A stretch of DNA of 16,410 bases from Candidatus Thiothrix singaporensis (GTDB lineage Bacteria; Pseudomonadota; Gammaproteobacteria; Thiotrichales; Thiotrichaceae), in contig CP059265.1 in the NCBI GenBank assembly GCA_013693955.1, positions 1,539,394 through 1,555,803 of the forward strand, written 5' to 3'. Under the pieces are notes generated by a model, which was given only the letters and a program-made list of their open reading frames with translations, had not been told where the DNA came from and made no database searches. The translations under genes and the position numbers were made by a program. Shown piece after piece: positions 7,160 through 14,723 of the stretch. How positions within the stretch are numbered: the first letter of the stretch is position 1; every line of letters starts with the position of its first letter.

Positions 7160-7242
7160 TGCCAACGTCTGAGCTGACGGGCGCGGCAGGGAGTCAATTG
7201 GGCGAAGTCGCGGGCTGTCACCGCGTCCGTCGTCGAGCAACT

Positions 7243-7448
7243 TGTATGGATAATGAAACCTTGAAACGGGTAAAGTGAGACCCGGTCTTCTGGCTGCAAC
7301 CAGAGGGTTCCAGAGCAGCAATCCGATCGAGTAAAGGCTCCTCCGATGAGAGACCGTCAACAAGTGTGGATGCTGTACTGGACTCCATGACAATCTCGAA
7401 TAGTCAACCGGCCCCGAACCCGCATTTGCAAGGCAGAGTTATCATACT
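7243..7448 (+). ncRNA. Candidate bridge RNA region, IS copy 2
   Basis: The sequence matches the left end of copy 1, including the TCGAGTAA, GTCAACAAG, ATAGTCA and TGCAAG segments. The same target and donor pairing is therefore predicted. Confidence 0.58.
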
Positions 7449-8398
7449 ATGAGTACCCCACCCAGATCATCCGAAACCAATATTGGCGTTGATGTCGGCA
7501 AATTCCAGCTGGATATTCACATCCGTCCTGCGGGCATCCATTTCAGTGTATCCAATGATGCCCCAGGTATTGCCGAAGCGGTCAAAACCCTGAAGAAACA
7601 CCATCCAGACCGGATCGTAGTCGAAGCCACCGGACGCCGGAACACGCCTTTGTCTGCGCCTGTGCCAAAGCGGGTTTACCGTTCGTGATAGCTAATCCCA
7701 TTCACATCAAAAAGTTCGCCGGAGCGATTGGGCAACTGGCGAAAACCGACAAGCTGGACGCCTGCCTGATAGCCCGGTATGGGGAGACGATCCAGCCAGC
7801 GTTGTCTACCCTGAAGCCAGAAATCATATCGATAATCAGTGATTTACTGTCCCGCCGCAATCAAATGGTCAAGATGCAAACGATGGAAAAGAACCGTTTG
7901 CAGATCATGCCCAAAAGCGTGCAGGGTTCCATCACGGCGATCCTGAAAACCTTGCAAAAGGAAATGGCCAAACTGGATAAGCAACTGCTACAGCTGATTG
8001 ACAGTTGTCAGGAATACCAGGAAAAAGTGACATCCTCAAGAGTGTTCCCGGTGTTGGCAACGTCGCTGTCATCACCCTGTTAAGCTGTTTCCCGGAGCTG
8101 GGCTACATCACTAACAAACAGGCTGCCTCTTTGGCTGGTGTTGCGCCGATGAACCGTGAAAGTGGTCGTTATCAGGGTGTTCGCAGAATCAGGGAGGACG
8201 CCATCAGGTGCGCACCGTCCTCTTCATGGGAATGATGTCCGCCATTCAATGTAATCCGGTTTTCAAAGCCAAATACGATGCGCTGGTAAAGGCTGGAAAA
8301 TCCAAAAACTGGCGCTCATCGCCTGTGTCCGCAAGCTGATTGTCATCCTGAATTCCATGATGCGTGACGGTACAAAATGGAACTCGAAAATGGCCTGA
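7449..8398 (+). pseudogene. IS110-family transposase, copy 2, four frameshifts
   Basis: This is the same gene as at 2397-3348, with the IGVDVGK, VVEATGR and KTDKLDA motifs. Besides the two shared shifts (A5 runs at 8022-8026 and 8304-8308) it lacks a T near 7638 (GACGCCGGAAC where the others read GACGCCTGGAAC). It also lacks a G at 8192-8194 (AGGGAGG where the others read AGGGGAGG). Four added bases give 954 nt, as in the other copies. If the extra deletions are real this copy is dead; if they are assembly errors it is a normal third copy. Confidence 0.85.
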
Positions 8399-8433
8399 AA
8401 TTCAGGGGTTGACACCATAGTCACTTGTTGGCG

Positions 8434-8817
8434 CATCATCAACCAATGGATTGTGGTGTGGTCTTTGACTGAAGCACGGCCAAAACAAACCGTAAACCTG
8501 GCACAGCCTGTCACGTAGCAGCGTAAGCACATCTCTGGCTTGAAACTGTTGGGCTGGCGCGATTTTTGGCGCGCGATTAGCGCGTTGGAAAATGACGCTG
8601 GCGACTGTCTCAGTTGGCACAATGGATCACGCATCAGCGCACGATTGTCTTTGGGCTAGCACGGCGAACGCGGCACAGCTTTTCCCGCGCATCAGCGCGG
8701 CCAACCAATTCTTTGAATTCGGTCTTTAAATCTGGCGCGGTATTTCCCGCGTCAGCGCATGATGAACCCATTATCTTTGCAACCTTTTGTCTTGTGATGC
8801 TTTTTGGTTTTTACCCT
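8434..8817 (-). other. Geneless cassette made of hairpin-box repeats (copy 2)
   Basis: Boxes near 8512 (CACGTAGCAGCGTA), 8570 (GCGCGCGATTAGCGCG), 8628, 8686 and 8746 are spaced 58, 58, 58 and 60 bp apart, the most regular array in the window. The conserved 88-bp cassette start lies at 8731-8817. No gene is supported on either strand. Confidence 0.75.
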
Positions 8818-8908
8818 CGCCAACGTCATGTGTGACGGGCGCGGCGGGGAGTAAATTGTGGGAACTCGCGGGCTGTCACCGCGTCCGTCGTCGACATAAT
8901 TGTTAGCA
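8818..8908 (-). other. attC8 recombination site
   Basis: Outer 7-mers are CGCCAAC (8818-8824) and GTTAGCA (8902-8908), the latter complementary to TGCTAAC of attC9. The site is very similar to attC12, including the CGTCATGTGTGACGGG arm and the GTCGACATAATTGTTAGC end. Confidence 0.93.
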
Positions 8909-8911
8909 TTT

Positions 8912-9508
8912 TATTTCCATACCCAAGGTTAAAACCACCGGCTTCAGCCGGTCAGCTTTAGCTGCGACAATGTGCTGTGCCGCTGAGGAGGTAGAGCATG
9001 AATTATCGTTACGGAAGCCATACGGTTTATCAAATTGAGTATCATTTTGTCTGGGTGACGAAATATCGCTACAAAGTTTTGACAGGTGAGGTTGGCGAGC
9101 GCTTGCGGGAACTGGTGCGTCAGACTTGCGAAGCGTTTGAGATTCGCATCATCAAAGGTGCAGTAAGCCAGGATCATGTCCACATATTGGTCAGTTGCCC
9201 TCCTCATCTGGCTCCAAGTGAGATCATGAGGCGCATCAAAGGACGGACAGCGAGCTACCTGTTGGAAGAATATCCCCATATTAACAAGCGCTATTGGGGT
9301 CGACATTTTTGGGCTCGGGGCTATTTTTGTGTCACGGTGGGTCAGATGACCGAGGAGATGATCAAAGAATATCTGGAACATCACTTTGAGCCGAGTCCCA
9401 ATGATAATTTCCGAATGGAACCGGGCAGCTAACACGTCGTTTAGTCGACGTGTATCCGGGACTTTCAGTCCCTTTCGCAAACCCACCAGCTTTAGCTGGT
9501 GCGTTGTT
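8912..9508 (+). mobile_element. IS200/IS605-type element, copy 1 (about 597 bp)
   Basis: A single-gene element with subterminal hairpins. The left-end hairpin is CCGGCT-TC-AGCCGG (8938-8951) and the right-end one is CACCAGCT-TT-AGCTGGTG (9484-9501). It is near-identical to copy 2 apart from one C. The boundaries are the ones that restore the reverse transcriptase frame at copy 2, transferred here. Both copies lie just right of GCATT, the probable cleavage target. No target duplication is seen, as is normal for the family. This copy sits 3 bp beyond the outer 7-mer of attC8. Confidence 0.8.
8998..9432 (+). CDS. tnpA: IS200/IS605 family Y1 transposase TnpA, copy 1
   Basis: This 144-aa single-strand transposase has the HUH motif H60-V-H62 in SQDHVHILVS and the catalytic tyrosine Y125 in MIKEYLEHH. 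It starts MNYRYGSHTVYQIEYHFVWV and contains the conserved GRHFWARGYFC segment. The enzyme cuts and joins single-stranded IS ends through a 5' phosphotyrosine. A GAGGAGGTAG RBS sits just before the ATG. Length and motifs are complete. A hairpin ACACGTCG-TTTAGT-CGACGTGT (9432-9453) immediately follows the stop and may act as terminator or 3' protection. No TnpB or guide RNA gene is present. Confidence 0.95.
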   Translation: MNYRYGSHTVYQIEYHFVWVTKYRYKVLTGEVGERLRELVRQTCEAFEIRIIKGAVSQDHVHILVSCPPHLAPSEIMRRIKGRTASYLLEEYPHINKRYWGRHFWARGYFCVTVGQMTEEMIKEYLEHHFEPSPNDNFRMEPGS

Positions 9509-9540
9509 TAGTAAGTCTATATTTATTATTAATTATATTT

Positions 9541-9672
9541 AAAATCCCCCATAGGGGATCAGTAAATCCTCGCCTTAAGGCGACGGATCAGGTGAGTGAG
9601 TACTATGCTGGTTCTATGCAGGATTACAAACATGGTAGCCACACAATTTGGGATTGTAAGTATCACTATTAA
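9541..9672 (+). mobile_element. IS200/IS605 relic: left end and first 18 codons of tnpA
   Basis: An open frame at 9616-9672 reads MQDYKHGSHTIWDCKYHY and then stops. It aligns to the start of TnpA (MNYRYGSHTVYQIEYHF), so it is the N-terminus of a different IS200-type transposase cut off after the KYHY strand. Upstream are left-end-like hairpins, TCCCC-CATA-GGGGA (about 9545-9558) and the palindrome CGCCTTAAGGCG (9571-9582). The rest of that transposase is absent from the window. Confidence 0.65.
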
Positions 9673-9702
9673 TATTTGTGATCTCTACAATTTTTGTAGT
9701 TG

Positions 9703-9736
9703 AATTAGGCCACTACTGTGGAGCCGTGGCCTAATT
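9703..9736 (-). terminator. Strong inverted repeat, probable terminator of the Cys-rich gene
   Basis: AATTAGGCCAC (9703-9713) and GTGGCCTAATT (9726-9736) form a perfect 11-bp stem with a 12-base loop. It begins 11 bases after the stop of the minus gene at 9748. A second small hairpin, CTACAA-TTT-TTGTAG (9685-9699), follows. The U-tract is poor, so the stem may instead stabilise the transcript end. Confidence 0.6.
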
Positions 9737-9747
9737 GGATAATATTT

Positions 9748-10056
9748 TTATTGGCACAAGCATTGATAGGATTCAATGCCTTGTTCTTGCCCGCTATAAC
9801 CCACAAAACATTTGCTTGACCAATTGGGCTGTAAGTTATAGCCAGCCCTATAGCCTTCTCGACCAGGATTAGCTCTGCAAATATAGAATGGATTACCATT
9901 GACTCTATATACTCCGCTGGTTATAGCATTGAGTCTATGGGCTTGGCATACGTTAAAACATGATTCTCCATTAGCCTCAAACCAACTTGCAGCAGCAGCT
10001 GCTTGGCTTGCAAGAACAAGTATTGCTGCGAATATGCTTTTTGAAAAAGTATTCAT
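9748..10056 (-). CDS. Small Cys-rich secreted protein, 102 aa
   Basis: A signal peptide (MNTFSKSIFAAILVLASQAA, cleavage near the AAAAAS stretch at about 23) is followed by about 79 mature residues with six Cys (33, 37, 60, 83, 98, 100). These suggest three disulfides and an export-side location. Key stretches are GESCFNVCQAHRL, YRVNGNPFYICRANPGREGY, NWSSKCFVGYSG and YQCLCQ. The pattern resembles conserved hypothetical exported proteins; no function is known to me. AGGAG lies about 8 bases before the ATG. It is the only intact gene of its cassette, which also holds IS200 copy 1 and IS relics. Confidence 0.8.
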   Translation of the reverse strand: MNTFSKSIFAAILVLASQAAAAASWFEANGESCFNVCQAHRLNAITSGVYRVNGNPFYICRANPGREGYRAGYNLQPNWSSKCFVGYSGQEQGIESYQCLCQ

Positions 10057-10648
10057 AAAATTCTCCTAATAATAAGATTAATTGCAATTCTTGATTATTA
10101 TGTAAGAACTGCATAATTTATTATTCGGCTATTTTGAGAGAAATTATACTACTCATTTGAATACATTCATTTTTGGGGGGTATTGATTTTAAATATCTAG
10201 TATCACAAGTATGTATACCCAAGGCAATTCAATTTTCGGTTCTTACATTTTTCATGAATTCTTAAATATCAATGACTTAAGTAACTGGCAAAAGTTTTCG
10301 CGCATTCGATGCATTGAAATTCAATGAGTTACAGGAGTGGAATGCACGAAAACTTTGGCTCATGTACTTATGGATTTTTAGAAAACCGAATTTTCAATCG
10401 CTTCGGGTCTTATTCCCCGCCCCTTGGGGCGATTTTTCAAACAGCGTCGAAAGGCGCTGTTGAACGTAGCGAGCCACACGGTGTGCGAGCGGAGTGAAGT
10501 GATACCCCGCTGTTGCGGCGGGGATGTTCATTTGCCGTTGGTATAGTGAAGTCTCACGCCCTGGCTAATTTATAAGCGATTGATTCATATTGGTATTAAT
10601 CGTGTCATATGTTTCTTCGGAACACTCATCCTGCTGGTCAGTGTACCG
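10057..10648. other. Gene-free region with large inverted repeat and IS-end-like stem-loops
   Basis: No coding sequence is supported. At 10287-10359 GGCAAAAGTTTTCGCGCATT and GAATGCACGAAAACTTTGGC form an imperfect stem of about 20 bp around an inner palindrome CATTGAA-A-TTCAATG (10312-10326). Weaker pairing extends outward (ATTTTCGGTT near 10231 against AACCGAATTTT near 10383). From 10417 to 10530 there are GC stem-loops: CGCCC-CTTG-GGGCG followed by ATTTTT, CAGCG...CGCTG, and CCCCGC...GCGGGG. These resemble the right end of an IS200/IS605 element and may pair with the relic at 9541-9672. Confidence 0.55.
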
Positions 10649-10739
10649 TGCTAACGTCTGAATTGACGGGCGCGGCGGGGAGTCAGTTGTTGGAACTCGC
10701 GGGCTGTCACCGCGTCCGTCGTCGAATGATTTGTTGGCT
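10649..10739 (-). other. attC9 recombination site
   Basis: Outer 7-mers are TGCTAAC (10649-10655) and GTTGGCT (10733-10739), the latter complementary to AGCCAAC at attC10. It closes the reverse transcriptase cassette, whose stop is 35 bases away. Confidence 0.93.
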
Positions 10740-11681
10740 CATAATGCAGAAACACATTGAGCAATAATTTGATTCATCTCGCTCCCATTAGAAAAATATC
10801 CAAGTAAGTGATTCCGATTAATTTTTTCTCTTCTCTTGAGCCTACCGCAGAAGCCCAGGATAACCAACCGGAAGCACCTGTTCTTAAATGCTCTTCGCGT
10901 AGATCAGCCATGCCAAATCTGAGTTCTGGAATCTCTAATATTTTAGCGCGTGAAATATCAGTGCTATTTTGATGTTCAAAAATATTTATTAGGAGATCAG
11001 AAGCATGACTTGTTGATAATAATTGGGATTCTAGCAGTTTACCGAGCCAAAATAATTGATATTCTGTAATTACTTCAGCATCTGATAAATGTTCACTAAC
11101 TAAACTAGCTATGGCTTCTTTGTCATCAATATGGTCAGAAAAATAGTAGATATTTTTACTCAGATTAGGAAATTTTTGTAGGAATGTTGGAATGAACTCG
11201 AGAACATCATTGCCTTCGTCTCTCATCAAGGACAAAACTAGCTCTGCATCCTCTTCTTCAAGCTCTTCTGATCTAAGTAAATTGAATAAATAATCTATTT
11301 CTTCTTCAGTTAAATTCTCGCCATAATCACTATCATCATATTCATCGACTCCCGATCCACCAACGACTAATGCTCTATGCCTCAATAATCCAAGTTTAAG
11401 ATCATCAATCTTCTTCTCAAGTCCTAAATGGTCTATCTCACCTAATTTTGTTTTTACAGGATTAATTGATAGTCCTTTTTCTCCAAGCATTCTTTGAATT
11501 AATAAAAATCACCAATAACAGCTTCTGCATCATTTGAAAATAAGTAAAAATCATCCATGAATCTTAATAGTTTATTGCTTTCCAAGCGATTGGAGTTATC
11601 AATGAATGAAAGAAAGTGAGCACCAATCATCTTCGCAGGATATATCCCATGAGGTAGACAATCAATTGATCTGCCTGCATT

Positions 11682-12277
11682 TATTTCCATACCCAAGGTT
11701 AAAACCACCGGCTTCAGCCGGTCAGCTTTAGCTGCGACAATGTGCTGTGCCGCTGAGGAGGTAGAGCATGAATTATCGTTACGGAAGCCATACGGTTTAT
11801 CAAATTGAGTATCATTTTGTCTGGGTGACGAAATATCGCTACAAAGTTTTGACAGGTGAGGTTGGCGAGCGCTTGCGGGAACTGGTGCGTCAGACTTGCG
11901 AAGCGTTTGAGATTCGCATCATCAAAGGTGCAGTAAGCCAGGATCATGTCCACATATTGGTCAGTTGCCCTCCTCATCTGGCTCCAAGTGAGATCATGAG
12001 GCGCATCAAAGGACGGACAGCGAGCTACCTGTTGGAAGAATATCCCCATATTAACAAGCGCTATTGGGGTCGACATTTTTGGGCTCGGGGCTATTTTTGT
12101 GTCACGGTGGGTCAGATGACCGAGGAGATGATCAAAGAATATCTGGAACATCACTTTGAGCCGAGTCCCAATGATAATTTCCGAATGGAACCGGGCAGCT
12201 AACACGTCGTTTAGTCGACGTGTATCCGGGACTTTCAGTCCTTTCGCAAACCCACCAGCTTTAGCTGGTGCGTTGTT
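11682..12277 (+). mobile_element. IS200/IS605-type element, copy 2, inside the RT gene
   Basis: It is near-identical to 8912-9508, lacking one C in the GTCCC hairpin after tnpA. With these boundaries the RT reading frame closes as CTC AAA CAA CTA AAT GCA GGC, with no duplication, as expected for this family. Left flank GCATT matches copy 1. It is antisense to the RT gene. Confidence 0.82.
11768..12202 (+). CDS. tnpA: IS200/IS605 family Y1 transposase TnpA, copy 2
   Basis: The protein is identical to copy 1: 144 aa, HUH motif H60-V-H62, catalytic Y125, and the same GAGGAGGTAG RBS. The intact frame and identity to copy 1 imply recent transposition. It interrupts the RT gene after codon 180, between the two catalytic regions, so the RT cannot be made unless the IS excises. 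IS200/IS605 elements excise precisely as single strands, so reversion is possible in principle. Confidence 0.95.
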   Translation: MNYRYGSHTVYQIEYHFVWVTKYRYKVLTGEVGERLRELVRQTCEAFEIRIIKGAVSQDHVHILVSCPPHLAPSEIMRRIKGRTASYLLEEYPHINKRYWGRHFWARGYFCVTVGQMTEEMIKEYLEHHFEPSPNDNFRMEPGS

Positions 12278-12925
12278 TAGTTGTTTGAGAAACTTATCAA
12301 AGAAAGCACTATCTTCTTCTGTCTCAGCTACAGTATTAAACCACATAACGAGATCATGATGATATATGGAGTTAAAATATGAGGATATGTCAAATTTGGC
12401 GCAATATCTATAGTCTTTTGCTTCGGATCGAACATCTTCTTTGAATTTTTGATAGCTTGAAGTTGCAGAAATGGGCTGACCACTTTCAAATCTATACCCA
12501 TAGTTTTCTCGTTCTCTACGATAGCTTTTTCTAAACTTAGAACGATTTCTATATGTCAAATCATATAAAAAGAACTCGGCAACCGGATCTAATTTTGCAG
12601 TTCGCCTTAAATGAAACCCACTTTTAGATGCATAAGCCTTGGTTTGAGTTAAGAAAGTAGAATCACTGTTTTTATTATGTGTGATTTTACCGTATATGTA
12701 ATCTCCTAGAGACTCGGATGCTGACTCAACAAGAACACGGTTAAGCTCTAAAGGGAATAAAGTCTTAGGAAAATCGTTCAGGAAAAATGTGCTTGTATTC
12801 TTATATTTTGACATAGTAGTGATCTATTGTGTTTGGTACTTTAGCCAACGTCAGAGCTGACGGGCGCGGCAGGGAGTCAATTGATCGGAGTCGCGGGCTG
12901 TCGCCGCGTCCGTCGTCGAGCAACT

Positions 12926-13131
12926 TGTATGGATAATGAAACCTTGAAACGGGTAAAGTGAGACCCGGTCTTCTGGCTGCAACCAGAGGGTTCCAGAGCA
13001 GCAATCCGATCGAGTAAAGGCTCCTCCGATGAGAGACCGTCAACAAGTGTGGATGCTGTACTGGACTCCATGACAATCTCGAATAGTCAACCGGCCCCGA
13101 ACCCGCATTTGCAAGGCAGAGTTATCATACT
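12926..13131 (+). ncRNA. Candidate bridge RNA region, IS copy 3
   Basis: It has the same left-end sequence and guide segments as copy 1, upstream of the third transposase gene. Confidence 0.58.
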
Positions 13132-14083
13132 ATGAGTACCCCACCCAGATCATCCGAAACCAATATTGGCGTTGATGTCGGCAAATTCCAGCTGGATATT
13201 CACATCCGTCCTGCGGGCATCCATTTCAGTGTATCCAATGATGCCCCAGGTATTGCCGAAGCGGTCAAAACCCTGAAGAAACACCATCCAGACCGGATCG
13301 TAGTCGAAGCCACCGGACGCCTGGAACACGCCTTTGTCTGCGCCTGTGCCAAAGCGGGTTTACCGTTCGTGATAGCTAATCCCATTCACATCAAAAAGTT
13401 CGCCGGAGCGATTGGGCAACTGGCGAAAACCGACAAGCTGGACGCCTGCCTGATAGCCCGGTATGGGGAGACGATCCAGCCAGCGTTGTCTACCCTGAAG
13501 CCAGAAATCATATCGATAATCAGTGATTTACTGTCCCGCCGCAATCAAATGGTCAAGATGCAAACGATGGAAAAGAACCGTTTGCAGATCATGCCCAAAA
13601 GCGTGCAGGGTTCCATCACGGCGATCCTGAAAACCTTGCAAAAGGAAATGGCCAAACTGGATAAGCAACTGCTACAGCTGATTGACAGTTGTCAGGAATA
13701 CCAGGAAAAAGTGACATCCTCAAGAGTGTTCCCGGTGTTGGCAACGTCGCTGTCATCACCCTGTTAAGCTGTTTCCCGGAGCTGGGCTACATCACTAACA
13801 AACAGGCTGCCTCTTTGGCTGGTGTTGCGCCGATGAACCGTGAAAGTGGTCGTTATCAGGGTGTTCGCAGAATCAGGGGAGGACGCCATCAGGTGCGCAC
13901 CGTCCTCTTCATGGGAATGATGTCCGCCATTCAATGTAATCCGGTTTTCAAAGCCAAATACGATGCGCTGGTAAAGGCTGGAAAATCCAAAAACTGGCGC
14001 TCATCGCCTGTGTCCGCAAGCTGATTGTCATCCTGAATTCCATGATGCGTGACGGTACAAAATGGAACTCGAAAATGGCCTGA
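13132..14083 (+). pseudogene. IS110-family transposase, copy 3, two frameshifts
   Basis: Same as copy 1, with the DEDD motifs IGVDVGK, VVEATGR and KTDKLDA and the SVPGVGNVAV C-terminal domain. Shifts fall at A5 runs 13706-13710 and 13989-13993. Two added bases give 318 codons including the stop. Confidence 0.85.
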
Positions 14084-14118
14084 AATTCAGGGGTTGACAC
14101 CATAGTCACTTGTTGGCG

Positions 14119-14620
14119 CATCATCAACCAATGGATTGTGGTGTGGCCTTTGACTGAAGCACGGCCAAAACAAACCATAAAACCGGCACAACCTGGCACG
14201 CATCAGCGCAAGAGCCTCTCCGACTTGAAGCTGTTGGGCTGGCACGCTTTTTGTCGCGCGATTAGCGCGTTGGAAAATGACGCTGGCGACTGTCTCAGTT
14301 GGCACAGTGGATCACGCATCAGCGCACGATTGTCTTTGGGCTAGCACGGTGAACGCGGCACAACATTTCCCGCGCATCAGCGTGGCTCACCCATTCTTTA
14401 AATTCGGCGTTTGATTTGGCACAGCGTTTACACGCATCAGCGCACGATAACTTTTGGGTCGGCACGGCGAACGCGGCACAGCTTTTCCCGCGCATCAGCG
14501 CGGCCAACCAATTCTTTGAATTCGGTCTTTAAATCTGGCGCGGTATTTCCCGCGTCAGCGCATGATGAACCCATTATCTTTGCAACCTTTTGTCTTGTGA
14601 TGCTTTTTGGTTTTTACCCT
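14119..14620 (-). other. Geneless cassette made of hairpin-box repeats (copy 3, longest)
   Basis: Seven boxes lie near 14199, 14255, 14311, 14369, 14431, 14489 and 14550, spaced 56-62 bp. It matches the other two geneless cassettes but has one additional pair of units (about 120 bp), so arrays expand by whole units. The conserved start block is at 14534-14620. No gene is supported. Confidence 0.75.
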
Positions 14621-14711
14621 CGCCAACGTCTCGGTTGACGGGCGCGGCGGGAAGTAGGCTGGTCGGAGTCGCGGGCTGTCACCGCGTCCGTCGTCGAACC
14701 AATCGTTGGAA
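14621..14711 (-). other. attC11 recombination site
   Basis: Outer 7-mers are CGCCAAC (14621-14627) and GTTGGAA (14705-14711), the latter complementary to TTCCAAC at attC12. The inner stem is standard. Confidence 0.92.
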
Positions 14712-14723
14712 CAGACAATTAAA

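Larger units (their letters stand above)
7241..8423 (+). mobile_element. IS110-family attC-targeting element, copy 2 (1183 bp)
   Basis: It has the same junctions as copy 1 (GAGCAA-CT-TGTATGG and ATAGTCA-CT-TGTTGGC) and is 2 bp shorter because of two single-base deletions inside the transposase gene. The orientation is the same as in the other copies. Confidence 0.88.
7160..8433 (-). other. attC7, interrupted by IS copy 2
   Basis: The left part runs from TGCCAAC (7160-7166) to GTCGAGCAACT at 7242. The right outer 7-mer GTTGGCG is at 8427-8433. The insertion point is identical to that in attC3 and attC10. Confidence 0.9.
10774..12814 (-). pseudogene. Reverse transcriptase (defence-type candidate), split by IS200/IS605
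   Basis: The N-terminal 180 codons run from ATG 12814 (MSKYKNTSTFFLNDF) to FFDKFLKQLN, including YCAKFDISSYFNSIYHHDL, which holds the first catalytic Asp (D142). After the IS the frame resumes as AGRSIDCLPHGIYPAKMIG and reaches LLRFMDDFYLFSND, the YxDD-type active site (FMDD, about residues 220-223). Next come EKGLSINPVKTKLGEI (primer-grip-like region) and about 220 mostly helical, acidic residues ending LDIFLMGAR. One base added to the A5 run at 11504-11508 plus removal of the IS gives about 481 aa. This domain order resembles free-standing bacterial RTs of the DRT/Abi (unknown group) type used against phage. No group II intron maturase domain or retron msr/msd is seen. The exact subclass and the defence role are inferred. 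Confidence 0.8.
12924..14108 (+). mobile_element. IS110-family attC-targeting element, copy 3 (1185 bp)
   Basis: The sequence matches copy 1 throughout as far as I can read, with the same CT core at both ends and the same orientation. The flanking attC arm and cassette differ noticeably from those of copy 1. Confidence 0.88.
12843..14118 (-). other. attC10, interrupted by IS copy 3
   Basis: The left part runs from AGCCAAC (12843-12849) to GTCGAGCAACT at 12925. The right outer 7-mer GTTGGCG is at 14112-14118. The left arm has small differences from attC3 and attC7 (TCAATTGATCGGAGTCG), so it is a distinct site, yet it is hit at the same base. Confidence 0.9.

Noticed and set aside
8614..8835. 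Recurrent plus-strand small ORF (PASAHDEPIIFATFCLVMLFG) at five places
   Set aside because: It follows the conserved leader DNA, has no consistent start or RBS, runs against the cassette direction and ends inside attC. Peptide similarity is explained by the DNA repeat.
8944..9486. Minus 180-aa ORF opposite tnpA
   Set aside because: It is the antisense frame of the IS200/IS605 transposase, and the same frame is fused to the RT N-terminus at 11714-12814 only because of the insertion.
10401..10530. tRNA or rRNA gene in the GC-rich stem-loop block
   Set aside because: The stem-loops do not form a cloverleaf and there is no T-loop GTTCRA motif in the right place. IS-end-like hairpins explain them better.
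11714..12814. 366-aa RT-like protein as a true product
   Set aside because: Residues after about 180 are encoded by the antisense of the inserted IS. The real RT continues at 11681 and below.
10774..12814. Group II intron or retron
   Set aside because: No intron domain V/VI-like structure or maturase domain, and no msr/msd-like repeat next to the gene. The gene sits in a tight attC-bounded cassette.
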